The position numbers were made by a program, and so were the translations under genes. The notes under the pieces were generated by a model that was given only the letters and a program-made list of their open reading frames with translations, ran no database searches and was not told where the DNA came from. From a virus, in the IMG/VR virus record IMGVR_UViG_3300030116_003778, positions 1 through 40,111 of that record: a stretch of 40,111 nt of DNA. The stretch is one strand, 5' to 3'. Below, piece after piece: positions 6,619 to 13,002 of this stretch. Position 1 is the first letter of the stretch, and every line of letters begins with the position of its first letter.

Positions 6619-7294
6619 AGGTGTATGGATACCTAAAGAAGTGCTATGCGATGAGAATCTTACGCTCCACCAAAAAGTTATCTTCTCTATGATACAAGCA
6701 CTAAGCAGCGATCAGCCTTGCTATGCGGGGAATGAATACTTTGCTGACCAATGCGGAACGTCAACAAGAAGTGTAAGTGGTCATATTACAAAATTAAAAG
6801 ACCTGGAATATATTAATGTAGACATTCAGCATGGCTCTGATGGCAAGGTTAAGCAGCGAATTATAACCACTCGCAACTTGAAGGAACTTTCCACTGGTAA
6901 ATACCAAAACTTTCCACTGGATGATAGAGGAGAACCACTGGAAAAAACTTTCTTATACCATAATAAAGAGATAATAAATAAACATACTAAAGGTGAAAAA
7001 GAGATTGTCAAGGAAAGAGAAGTAGCATTAAAAAACTTATATAAGCAGTTGGTAAAGATATATCCTGCTAGAGGAACTCAAACAGTGGGTATGGTGAAAG
7101 GTCAGTTAAGAAAAAGTTTGAAGGAGGGGGCGACAAAGGAAGGGCTGCTGAAAGCTGCGGAGGATTGGAAGCAGCAGAAGTTTCATTATAGTTTATATAA
7201 TTGGTTAAAGCAGAAGGCTTGGCATAAAGACCATCCTTACTATCCTGTAAAAGATAACTCTCCTTTCGCTGTAAGAGATATGGAGTATAGATAA
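6599..7294 (+). CDS. Replication initiator-like protein with N-terminal winged helix
   Basis: A 231-residue protein. Residues 18-85 carry a winged-helix pattern (L-T-L-H-Q-K-V-I-F, G-N-E-Y-F-A-D-Q-C-G-T-S-T-R-S-V-S-G-H, then a basic strand pair), as in HTH_36/lambda O-like initiators. The middle is charged and likely flexible; the C-terminal part (LYNWLKQKAWHKD) resembles the end of phage replication-organiser proteins. A GGGAGG site lies upstream of the ATG at 6599. It probably binds the phage origin and recruits the loader made by the next gene; the origin may lie within this gene, as in lambda, but no iterons were recognised. Confidence 0.65.
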   Translation: MKSKAFEGVWIPKEVLCDENLTLHQKVIFSMIQALSSDQPCYAGNEYFADQCGTSTRSVSGHITKLKDLEYINVDIQHGSDGKVKQRIITTRNLKELSTGKYQNFPLDDRGEPLEKTFLYHNKEIINKHTKGEKEIVKEREVALKNLYKQLVKIYPARGTQTVGMVKGQLRKSLKEGATKEGLLKAAEDWKQQKFHYSLYNWLKQKAWHKDHPYYPVKDNSPFAVRDMEYR

Positions 7295-7899
7295 TGAGCC
7301 TGGAGAATACATTAGATAGGATGTTTGCAGTTCATAATAGAAAACCTATGAACCTGCAGTACGATGAGTACATGAATATATTTAAGATAATTGGAGATGA
7401 GGCTGCAGAAAAAGTATTTGTTCATGTCAGGGATGAAGAAGATAGGTTTCCTACAATCAAGCAGCTATGGGCTATCATTCATTCGCTTGGTGTGTATAAG
7501 AATGAAGTAAGACAAGTTGTTTATGAGGATTGTTATTATTGCTGCAGCACAGGATATATACCATACTTAATCAGTCCAAAAAGAGATAAGAGTGTAGTCA
7601 GTTACAATACCCAGGTGTATGCCTGTAAGTGTAGAGCAGGGATCGACCTACCAAAATATGTACCCAGGTATTTTGAAAAGTTTAACCAGGTTCAGTTTGA
7701 ACCTATAAAAGACTATCCATATCCTATCGTGGTGTCTATAAATCAAAAGAAATATAACGAACAATACAGGATGGAGGCTAAAAATGACAGTATCAAAAGA
7801 CCAGGAGGAGCTTCTACGCAAACAATGGGAGCTAATGAACTTAGAGAAGGAATTAAAAAGGTTACAGAACACTATGCTGTCTCTGAAAATGGAGCATAA
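7294..7899 (+). CDS. Putative helicase loader with zinc-binding cysteines
   Basis: A 201-residue protein starting in a TAATG overlap with the initiator gene. The N-terminal helical part ends with R-F-P-T-I-K-Q-L-W at 51-59, the pattern seen in G39P/DnaI-type loader domains and lambda P-like proteins. Cys80, Cys83 and Cys84 followed by Cys111 and Cys113 (C-x-x-C-C and C-K-C) would form a zinc site. There is no Walker ATPase motif, so it would act as an adaptor that brings the host DnaB helicase to the initiator. The C-terminal 39 residues overlap another frame (7784-7981). The loader role is inferred from gene order and the short motif. Confidence 0.5.
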   Translation: MSLENTLDRMFAVHNRKPMNLQYDEYMNIFKIIGDEAAEKVFVHVRDEEDRFPTIKQLWAIIHSLGVYKNEVRQVVYEDCYYCCSTGYIPYLISPKRDKSVVSYNTQVYACKCRAGIDLPKYVPRYFEKFNQVQFEPIKDYPYPIVVSINQKKYNEQYRMEAKNDSIKRPGGASTQTMGANELREGIKKVTEHYAVSENGA

Positions 7900-7981
7900 T
7901 GAAGATACTAAAATGCAAATACAGAAATGTCAGCAGCAAATAGACAGTACAATAGAAAGTATTCAAGATAACAATGCCTAA
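7784..7981 (+). CDS. Small coiled-coil protein nested across the end of the previous gene
   Basis: A 65-residue, almost entirely helical protein (Leu/Lys/Gln heptads). A strong GGAGG site (7773-7777) sits six bases before its ATG, although the ATG is 116 bases inside the previous gene in another frame; its TAA also overlaps the start of the HNH gene (7974). These signals make it likely to be translated. Function is unknown; it could form a dimer or bind the loader. Confidence 0.6.
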   Translation: MTVSKDQEELLRKQWELMNLEKELKRLQNTMLSLKMEHNEDTKMQIQKCQQQIDSTIESIQDNNA

Positions 7982-8396
7982 AAATTTTTATAGCGGCTTT
8001 CCTCAAAAAATAAAACGCTCCTGGACTGACCAATTGTTTAGCGACTACATAAGGGAACGAGCTAATTGGACTTGCCAAAATCCAAAGTGCAACAAAAAGT
8101 TTGATAAAAAGGATGGTAAGCAAAAAAGAAAGCTGCATTGTTGTCATCTAGGTTATGGTAGGGGTCACGTACCCACGAGATGGAATGAATATAATTGCCT
8201 GGCTTTGTGTAGTGGATGTCATTTATGGGTAGACCAACATCCATTTAGAGCGAATTGGCTAATGAATCAGCACTTTACTTTAGATCAGATTATGTTTGTA
8301 AAAGACCAATACAGAAAAAAGGTTAAGAAAAAAGAATTTGAAATACTCGAGAGAGAGCGTATTAAAAAATTAATAAAGGAGATTGATAATGTATAA
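7974..8396 (+). CDS. HNH/NinG-like endonuclease with zinc site
   Basis: A 140-residue protein. Cys34 and Cys39 (WTCQNPKC), a central L-H-C-C-H-L (54-59) followed by G-H-V-P-T-R-W-N, and C79-x-x-C82-H83 (CSGCH) form the layout of HNH nucleases with a structural zinc, most like NinG/Rap-type recombination nucleases: a C-x4-C pair, a His in the ββα active site, an Asn, and a C-x-x-C pair. The end is a long basic helix. It would cut branched DNA or act in recombination during replication. It overlaps genes on both sides. Confidence 0.75.
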   Translation: MPKNFYSGFPQKIKRSWTDQLFSDYIRERANWTCQNPKCNKKFDKKDGKQKRKLHCCHLGYGRGHVPTRWNEYNCLALCSGCHLWVDQHPFRANWLMNQHFTLDQIMFVKDQYRKKVKKKEFEILERERIKKLIKEIDNV

Positions 8397-8580
8397 ATGG
8401 AATGTATCTGACCGCAAAATAAATGTCATGCTAAAGTCTTTACAAGTCTTTGAGAAGTATGGCTACAAATACCCTAGTGTTATATCGCAGCAGGATATAA
8501 ATGAAGGTGATGAGATAAGGAGGGAGTTAACGCTTATACAATCAGAGAGGAGCAATGAAGAAAAGCAAAAACAAACTTGA
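8389..8580 (+). CDS. Hypothetical protein (63 aa)
   Basis: A 63-residue protein with ATG at 8389, preceded by AAAGGAGA seven bases upstream (an in-frame TTG at 8383 falls too near this site). The N-terminal W-x-V-S-D-R-K-I-N-V-M-L-K-S-L is helix-like and the C-terminus is highly charged. It overlaps the HNH gene by eight bases and the next gene by 26. No family is recognised. Confidence 0.55.
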   Translation: MYKWNVSDRKINVMLKSLQVFEKYGYKYPSVISQQDINEGDEIRRELTLIQSERSNEEKQKQT

Positions 8581-8764
8581 ATCATTAGAGGCTGATTTGA
8601 TTTACATAAGGGGAGTCTATAAAAAGAAAATCATGGACAATGTCCTGGTAAATAAACCAACGGAGAGATTAGTGAAAAGGTATCAAGCAATAGAAATACA
8701 ACTATGGAATCTTCGAGAAGACATGAAAAATGGAGCAAAGCAGATAGCATCCAATGGGTCTTAG
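8555..8764 (+). CDS. Hypothetical helical protein (69 aa)
   Basis: A 69-residue charged, mostly helical protein with an AGAGGAG ribosome-binding site eight bases before its ATG, inside the end of the previous gene. It overlaps the following gene by 61 bases. No conserved motif is recognised. Confidence 0.55.
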   Translation: MKKSKNKLESLEADLIYIRGVYKKKIMDNVLVNKPTERLVKRYQAIEIQLWNLREDMKNGAKQIASNGS

Positions 8765-8985
8765 ACCAACTAGATAAAAGTGTTGTCCAGGAAGTAAAAC
8801 CTGACGGTAAACTAAGTATTAATTATGACAAGAGCTTAGCTGATAAGCATCTTGTTTGGTGTGGAATTTGCGGTGATGTATATGACAGTGTTTATGGAGA
8901 TATATATCCCGATTTTCCAAAGATTGGAAAGGAAAGAATAGATCATGACAAAAATTGTCAAAGAACCTTCACTCGACGTAACTGA
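8704..8985 (+). CDS. Small C2HC zinc-finger-like protein (93 aa)
   Basis: A 93-residue protein with Cys53, Cys56 (W-C-G-I-C-G), His81 and Cys85 spaced as a C-x2-C...H-x3-C zinc finger. The first 25 residues are basic and helical. It begins 61 bases inside the previous gene and the next gene begins 41 bases before its end. It may be a DNA-binding or adaptor protein of the early operon. Confidence 0.6.
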   Translation: MESSRRHEKWSKADSIQWVLDQLDKSVVQEVKPDGKLSINYDKSLADKHLVWCGICGDVYDSVYGDIYPDFPKIGKERIDHDKNCQRTFTRRN

Positions 8986-9286
8986 TTTTATGATGAAGGA
9001 ATATCCTACGTTGATGAAGAGCATAAAGAAGCATTTTAATGAATGTTTTACATTATTTGCTGAGAAACAAATGGATTATGGCTTAGGTAACATAGCTATG
9101 AATGGAAACAAAAGACTCGCTCTTTTAGGTATCTGCATACGTTTAAATGATAAAGTGCAAAGGGCATTGAATATATTGGAGAAAGACCAAAGCCCTAACA
9201 ATGAAAGTTTAAAGGATACTGCTTTGGATATAACTAATTATGGTGCGATATTTAATACGGTGTTGAAAGATGAGTGGAAAAAATGA
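8945..9286 (+). CDS. DUF1599 / nucleotide-modification-associated (Nmad1-like) protein
   Basis: A 113-residue protein. The family pattern is visible in order: F-A-E-K-Q-M-D-Y-G-L-G-N, then L-L-G-I-C-I-R-L-N-D-K-V-Q-R, then E-S-L-K-D-T-A-L-D-I-T-N-Y. This is the signature of DUF1599, a small helical family found in phages and linked by comparative genomics to nucleotide modification. The E-K-x-x-D-Y-G and D-x-x-D-x-x-N-Y residues probably line a metal/nucleotide site as in related all-alpha pyrophosphatases. No partner modification enzyme is seen here. A GGAAAGGAAAG site precedes the ATG. Confidence 0.8.
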   Translation: MTKIVKEPSLDVTDFMMKEYPTLMKSIKKHFNECFTLFAEKQMDYGLGNIAMNGNKRLALLGICIRLNDKVQRALNILEKDQSPNNESLKDTALDITNYGAIFNTVLKDEWKK

Positions 9287-9575
9287 TGGTCTACGACGAA
9301 AACGAACCAAGTATAGAAGTAACGAAGGCTATACAAGAAGAGCAGTCCAGGACAATAATTTCTTTATTGACTACTCTAACGATAAAACTTGGTGGGCTTG
9401 TATTGAACGAATTGCGATTGCTCAGTCTAAGATTGGGGTCAAGGACTCGATGCGTTGTGTTGAAAGTATCGTCATGGATCGTGAGCAGCGTAGGGAGGGT
9501 TATATCTTTTGTTCGCCGCAACAATTAAATGCAGCATTAAGATTGATGCGAGAAATTTACCTAATGAAAAAGTGA
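9270..9575 (+). CDS. Hypothetical protein (101 aa), last gene of the early operon
   Basis: A 101-residue protein starting 17 bases before the end of the DUF1599 gene. The N-terminus is very basic (LRRKRTKYR); the rest has T-W-W-A-C-I-E-R-I and R-R-E-G-Y-I-F-C-S-P-Q-Q-L-N-A-A-L-R patterns of a small alpha/beta fold. An out-of-phase frame over the same bases (9274-9528) begins with GTG and has biased composition, so it was left out. It is followed by two hairpins. Confidence 0.6.
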   Translation: MSGKNDGLRRKRTKYRSNEGYTRRAVQDNNFFIDYSNDKTWWACIERIAIAQSKIGVKDSMRCVESIVMDREQRREGYIFCSPQQLNAALRLMREIYLMKK

Positions 9576-9601
9576 TATGCCTGGTTTGGCGTTAGGCATA
9601 T
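9575..9601. terminator. Hairpin after the early operon
   Basis: ATATGCCT and AGGCATAT are an 8-bp inverted repeat with an 11-base loop, beginning at the stop codon of the last plus-strand early gene. It has no strong T-run, so it may only slow or protect the 3' end. Confidence 0.45.
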
Positions 9602-9612
9602 ATAGGTAAAAC

Positions 9613-9659
9613 GAAAGGGGTACAGGCATGCATGGAAACGCCCTCCTAGTACCCCTTTC
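9613..9659. terminator. Bidirectional hairpin between convergent early operons
   Basis: GAAAGGGGTAC (9613-9623) and GTACCCCTTTC (9649-9659) form a perfect 11-bp stem with a 25-base loop. It lies between the ends of the plus operon (to 9575) and the minus operon (to 9665) and is the best candidate to stop both. Confidence 0.6.
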
Positions 9660-9664
9660 ACTTG

Positions 9665-9850
9665 TTAGTCGACCATATCCTTGATTCGTTGGAAGTTCTC
9701 GTCATTAACGGTCGATTTACTGCTCCAATCCTTAAGTATATGACCAATCAATTGTTCTTGGGATAGTCCAAGTTGTCTTGCTCTTAAATATATTACATCC
9801 ATCGTGGATTTATGAGCCTTTATCCAATAGCTCTTACGTTCTAATTTCAT
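9665..9850 (-). CDS. Hypothetical protein (61 aa), last gene of reverse operon
   Basis: A 61-residue protein. A longer frame from 9889 exists, but the ATG at 9850 is preferred: it follows the stop of the upstream gene (9853-9855) by two bases and has an AAAGGAAG site upstream, while the 9889 ATG has none. Residues 15-45 look like two helices around a Q-L-G-L-S-Q-E-Q-L turn, which could be a helix-turn-helix, but the match is too weak to call it a repressor. Confidence 0.55.
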   Translation of the reverse strand: MKLERKSYWIKAHKSTMDVIYLRARQLGLSQEQLIGHILKDWSSKSTVNDENFQRIKDMVD

Positions 9851-9852
9851 TT

Positions 9853-10017
9853 CTACAAACTTCCTTTCTTTCCTTTTAATATTTTCCATTCTGCAGGATT
9901 ACCTTCTATCATTATTTGATGCAGTTTTACCCATGCTTTTAATTCGCTCTTAGCTAGTATAACAATTAAAGTAGAGCCATGCGTAAAAGCATATTCCTTT
10001 AGTCTAAGTATGTTCAT
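9853..10017 (-). CDS. Hypothetical protein (54 aa)
   Basis: A 54-residue basic protein (MNILRLKEYAFTHG...) whose ATG overlaps the TGA of the upstream gene (10014-10016) and whose TAG lies two bases before the next start. GGAG precedes the start. It has alternating helix- and strand-like hydrophobic positions (STLIVILAKSE). No family is recognised; its evidence is the tight coupling on both sides. Confidence 0.55.
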   Translation of the reverse strand: MNILRLKEYAFTHGSTLIVILAKSELKAWVKLHQIMIEGNPAEWKILKGKKGSL

Positions 10018-10232
10018 TGCTCCTCCTCATTTTGTGCGTACTCTTCGGGATATGCTGCTTCGTGCAATGTATCGTAATTGTCCATGCAGAATTGCCATTG
10101 GGATCTACTCAAATTTGTTAACCTTCTTGCTCGTGGGTCGAACATATTGTACATGCCGCTTCTTCTTACGGACTCAAATTGCTTAAATTGCTTCTTCCTG
10201 GTTTCCCAGTTCAATGTTTTTTCTTTTGACAT
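10014..10232 (-). CDS. Hypothetical protein (72 aa)
   Basis: A 72-residue protein with a basic N-terminal half (KTLNWETRKKQFKQFESVRRSG) and an acidic end (EEYAQNEEEQ). W-Q-F-C-M-D-N-Y suggests a helical core. Its start overlaps the stop of the upstream gene (TAATG) and its stop overlaps the next start. No family is recognised. Confidence 0.55.
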   Translation of the reverse strand: MSKEKTLNWETRKKQFKQFESVRRSGMYNMFDPRARRLTNLSRSQWQFCMDNYDTLHEAAYPEEYAQNEEEQ

Positions 10233-10444
10233 TATATTAGCTCCTGTTTATTAAACCATTCATCTGACTCTTCATCATTTTCAAAGTATAAGAACCCATC
10301 TAATGAATTCTCAAAGTTGGATACCCATCCTAATTCAAAGGCGTTGTTCACTATCCATTCGTCAGAGCAATGCTGCTCTTCTTCGCAGGTATCCTCCTCC
10401 CTTAGTTTTTTAACTAGCTCCTCCTCTGTTGTAAAGAATATCAT
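10232..10444 (-). CDS. Acidic hypothetical protein (70 aa)
   Basis: A 70-residue strongly acidic protein with W-I-V-N-N-A-F-E-L-G-W-V and FENSLDGFLYF patterns. A GGAAGGAG site lies upstream. Strong acidity and small size are shared with DNA-mimic inhibitors, but that is only a thought; there is no motif that proves it. It is coupled by overlap to both neighbours. Confidence 0.5.
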   Translation of the reverse strand: MIFFTTEEELVKKLREEDTCEEEQHCSDEWIVNNAFELGWVSNFENSLDGFLYFENDEESDEWFNKQELI

Positions 10445-10620
10445 TGTTCAACTCCTTCCCTGGTATCCTCAATTATTTCGTAGTGATCTAAAGTTAAATT
10501 GTAATGCTCGTTCCATCGTGAGTTGCAGTCATCACACTCCATTTTATAGATAATGCAGCCATCATCAAACATTGTGCGACCTATGTCAGTGTTAGTGCTT
10601 TCACAAATAGGGCAATCCAT
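10441..10620 (-). CDS. Zinc-ribbon protein (59 aa)
   Basis: A 59-residue protein with Cys3-x-x-Cys6 and Cys29-x-x-Cys32, the two knuckles of a zinc ribbon, followed by an acidic tail. It starts in a TAATG overlap with the gene at 10620-11159 and stops in an ATGA overlap with the next. Zinc ribbons of this type bind nucleic acid or RNA polymerase partners; which applies is unknown. Confidence 0.65.
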   Translation of the reverse strand: MDCPICESTNTDIGRTMFDDGCIIYKMECDDCNSRWNEHYNLTLDHYEIIEDTREGVEQ

Positions 10621-11159
10621 TACAATACCCTCCTTAACATTTTGATTAATAATTCCTTTTTATCTTGCGGAAGTTCAGTGCAGGGTATCCAAGCATCTTT
10701 TACATCAATATCATCCAAGACTATACCTTGTTCATCTCTATATGCACTAAAATTGCTCCAATCATTGTAGATGTATGGGTAATTATGTTTTTCAAATTCA
10801 AACTCGCCTGTATCTATCCAATACAGGACAAAGTCAGTCTCGTAAAGCTCGGGGTCATAATCTTTATCGGTGAATAGCTTGCCTACGCAGGGAGTGCAAT
10901 AGGTATGGTCATCCGCTCCTGCAGGCATCTCATTTTCATCGCAATCAACACAAAGTTCAATATCACAATTCCAACAACTATGCACGTCATCGCCTATTGC
11001 ATTGCACTTTTTGCATTTATAGTATCCATCATCAATTGCATCCTGTTCACATTTAAATGTTGGATGCTCCTCCAGGGTAACTTTTATCGGTTTTTCGTCT
11101 TGATCCCATATTAAAAATCCGCCTCCTGGTATATATTGATTTAATAAAGCTCTACTCAT
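10620..11159 (-). CDS. Multi-cysteine zinc-binding protein (179 aa)
   Basis: The longest gene of the reverse operon. Cys49, 52, 62, 65, 70, 73, 88 and 91 (C-K-K-C, C-W-N-C, C-V-D-C, C-T-P-C) make a cross-braced RING- or treble-clef-like cluster able to hold two zinc ions. Before it is a short beta region (FLIWDQDEKPIKVTL); after it an acidic, aromatic-rich part. A role in protein-protein contact, perhaps with a host enzyme, is plausible but not shown. Confidence 0.6.
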   Translation of the reverse strand: MSRALLNQYIPGGGFLIWDQDEKPIKVTLEEHPTFKCEQDAIDDGYYKCKKCNAIGDDVHSCWNCDIELCVDCDENEMPAGADDHTYCTPCVGKLFTDKDYDPELYETDFVLYWIDTGEFEFEKHNYPYIYNDWSNFSAYRDEQGIVLDDIDVKDAWIPCTELPQDKKELLIKMLRRVL

Positions 11160-11512
11160 TTTATCACCTCACTTTCTTCTATCTCTGCGGCACACTCAGC
11201 ACGTCTAACCCGCTCTACTTCTATCTCATAATATTTGCCTGTTAGCTTGTTATGCCATATTTCTGTTCCATTACCTCCATCTATATCATCAAAGTCTATA
11301 TATTCCCAATGTCCTGTATCTCCGCAATCCTGGAAGCCTTGCTCAAAAAGATTTACAGTCTCTTTCGGCTGCTGCAATTCATAATATGGGTCATCCTCAA
11401 TCATACGTTGTTTCCAGGCACGCAATTCAATAAGCTCCTCCTCCTGCTCCTTTATTTTGGCTTCCATGTCTTTAATTAATTTGTCGTGTAATTCTTTAAA
11501 AAATGTGTTCAT
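11156..11512 (-). CDS. Coiled-coil hypothetical protein (118 aa)
   Basis: A 118-residue protein. Residues 5-40 form a clear coiled coil (KLIKDMEAKIKEQEEELIELR); the rest is acidic with G-H-W-E-Y-I-D-F-D-D-I-D-G and T-E-I-W-H-N-K-L-T-G-K-Y-Y-E-I patterns of a small beta fold. AAGGAG precedes its start, four bases after the stop of the upstream gene. No family is recognised. Confidence 0.55.
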   Translation of the reverse strand: MNTFFKELHDKLIKDMEAKIKEQEEELIELRAWKQRMIEDDPYYELQQPKETVNLFEQGFQDCGDTGHWEYIDFDDIDGGNGTEIWHNKLTGKYYEIEVERVRRAECAAEIEESEVIK

Positions 11513-11516
11513 TGTT

Positions 11517-11657
11517 TTATCTCCTTGTCCATTTTGTAAAGCTATTCATTGTGTAGTGGCATTTAATACATATTAAATAGCCGCTACCTAGTCTCACCCA
11601 ATTGGTTTGATTTATTGCTATGTTACATCTAGCGCATTTTTTATTAATTAATTTCAT
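11517..11657 (-). CDS. Small zinc-ribbon protein (46 aa)
   Basis: A 46-residue basic protein with Cys8-x-x-Cys11 and Cys30-x-x-Cys33 and a basic C-terminus (TKWTRR). Its ATG follows the previous stop by one base, with GGAG upstream. It fills what would otherwise be a gap in the reverse operon. Likely binds zinc; target unknown. Confidence 0.6.
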   Translation of the reverse strand: MKLINKKCARCNIAINQTNWVRLGSGYLICIKCHYTMNSFTKWTRR

Positions 11658-11658
11658 T

Positions 11659-11907
11659 TTAGCATCTCCAATCTTTTATATAATTTTTAATTGTTTCTAT
11701 CGTCAGTTTTTGGTTTTTGTATCCATTTGGCGTATACGTCCAATGATTGCCAACCTCGTCAATATTTATATAACAGCGTGTAAATTTGTCCTTGTATAAA
11801 TGTATTGTTGAGCCATTGGCGGAAGTTTCTGTTCCCATGTACATAAATCTAGGGATCAAATGAAAATGGCGTATCCTTTTAAGAAATTGTTCTAATGGTT
11901 GCCACAT
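11659..11907 (-). CDS. Hypothetical protein (82 aa)
   Basis: An 82-residue basic, aromatic-rich protein, with M-Y-M-G-T-E-T and C-Y-I-N-I-D-E-V-G-N-H-W-T-Y suggesting a beta-sheet, and an end helix. Its ATG shares an A with the TAA of the gene before. No family is recognised. Confidence 0.55.
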   Translation of the reverse strand: MWQPLEQFLKRIRHFHLIPRFMYMGTETSANGSTIHLYKDKFTRCYINIDEVGNHWTYTPNGYKNQKLTIETIKNYIKDWRC

Positions 11908-12116
11908 TAATTGACCTCCTTAAATATTTTGTATTGGTCGGGGTCTTCTTGCTCAGTAATTACAAAGACCTTTGGCGGTTCTTGATTTAGCTGCTGCTTT
12001 TTGTAATTGTCATCCTGGAGTTGTTTTTTCAGTTCGGCAGCTTGTATTATTGGAAGGTTACCTTTGACCACATCATATGACATGGTCAAAGGATTTAGAA
12101 CTAATACGTTAAACAT
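11907..12116 (-). CDS. Hypothetical protein (69 aa)
   Basis: A 69-residue protein. An ATG at 12143 would add nine residues, but the ATG at 12116 is chosen because it has an AAAGGAGG site and overlaps the stop of the first gene (TAATG). The sequence opens with F-N-V-L-V-L-N-P-L and M-S-Y-D-V-V-K-G, then a charged helix, then K-V-F-V-I-T. No family is recognised. Confidence 0.55.
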   Translation of the reverse strand: MFNVLVLNPLTMSYDVVKGNLPIIQAAELKKQLQDDNYKKQQLNQEPPKVFVITEQEDPDQYKIFKEVN

Positions 12117-12592
12117 TATACAACCTCCTTTTCTACTCCGCAAAAATCTAAGACCAGGCTGTAATCGTGTTCACTTAAAGTCATCCTACAGGTAGGAATC
12201 ATTGAGCTTGGGACTTTGCGGTCAATTACCATATAGGCGTAGGCTATTTCATCGCTCATGTCTTGACCACAGCCAGACAAGGCAATAACATGACTTTCAA
12301 TGCTTTCTATATATAAAATACATATATTGGGAGCGTGTTCTGTAATAAGCTCAATTTGTCCTTCGGTGGGTTCATATTGTAGAACGTGAGCATAATTATA
12401 AATAGGCTCAAAACCATCTTGCCATTCATAAAAGCAAGATGAATCTTCGAACTCTTGGAGGTTGTCGTATCCGTATTCTTCAGCGATCCCTAGCGTTGGC
12501 TTGAGGTTGTCAACTGTTAAATTGTCATAATTGAATTCTTCTGATTCATATCTTTTTGTTATGTAATCAGATATATTGATATTGTAACTCAT
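12116..12592 (-). CDS. First gene of the reverse-strand operon (158 aa, acidic)
   Basis: A 158-residue acidic, Tyr-rich protein with no recognised family. Sequence such as I-C-I-L-Y-I-E-S-I-E-S-H-V-I-A-L-S-G-C-G-Q-D-M-S-D-E-I-A-Y-A-Y-M-V-I-D looks like an alpha/beta core. It is read from the promoter at 12643-12670, and the ten following genes are all coupled to it. Being first in an operon controlled by a palindromic operator makes it a candidate for host takeover or regulation, but this is inference. Confidence 0.6.
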   Translation of the reverse strand: MSYNINISDYITKRYESEEFNYDNLTVDNLKPTLGIAEEYGYDNLQEFEDSSCFYEWQDGFEPIYNYAHVLQYEPTEGQIELITEHAPNICILYIESIESHVIALSGCGQDMSDEIAYAYMVIDRKVPSSMIPTCRMTLSEHDYSLVLDFCGVEKEVV

Positions 12593-12642
12593 AAGTATTA
12601 TTTCCTATTTTGTTTGTTGTTGTGCCATTTCTGACCCTCTAT

Positions 12643-12670
12643 ATTATATCAATTGATACAATTGAGTCAA
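12643..12670 (-). promoter_or_regulatory. Promoter of the reverse operon with palindromic operator
   Basis: On the minus strand, TTGACT (complement of 12665-12670), a 16-base spacer, and TATAAT (complement of 12643-12648) form a near-consensus sigma70 promoter. Between them is a perfect 7-bp inverted repeat, TCAATTG-ATA-CAATTGA (12649-12665), that almost fills the spacer. A protein bound there would block RNA polymerase, so it is a likely operator. Confidence 0.75.
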
Positions 12671-13002
12671 TACTTATTTTAAAATAAATTAAAATAATTA
12701 CTGTTTGTCGTCGATAAAATAGCATTTAATATTGTGTTAGTTTTGAAGTATTAAAAGAGTTATTATTTACCGAAATGAGGCACATTTTTTTGATTTCAAA
12801 ATTAAAGCAGCTTAATAAATCGGTTAGCCTGGGAAGGGTTTTTAACCCTCGGTGGCTCGTCGAGAAAGTTGTTTTTGGTGGTAAAATTGGCAGTAAATTG
12901 CTTTTTTTTAATATAATTGAGCAGTTGACCCCCGTTGCCGCCGAATCGCACCTCAGCCCTGTGTGTCCGTTACATAATTTATCGTGAGACAGAATATTTA
13001 AT
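12671..13002. other. Non-coding region upstream of the packaging genes
   Basis: About 330 bases without a convincing gene. It starts AT-rich, with weak promoter-like TTGTCG and TAATAT sequences near 12710-12735 on the plus strand. It then has two GC-richer patches: 12811-12870, with hairpin AGGGTT-TTT-AACCCT (12835-12849), and about 12920-12972. Just before the terminase genes, it is a candidate for the late promoter and for a cos/pac site or a small structured RNA. A 70-codon frame at 12775-12987 has poor composition and no ribosome-binding site and is not accepted. Confidence 0.4.

Noticed and set aside
9274-9528. Second plus-strand frame over the gene at 9270
   Set aside because: GTG start without a ribosome-binding site, repetitive Leu/Ser/Val composition; the 9270 frame reaches the operon end and has a normal protein composition.
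9665-9850. CI/Cro-like repressor
   Set aside because: The helix-turn-helix resemblance is limited to one turn (QLGLSQEQL) and lacks the conserved pattern of a lambda-type HTH.
12775-12987. 70-codon frame before the small terminase gene
   Set aside because: No ribosome-binding site and poor composition; region better explained as regulatory.
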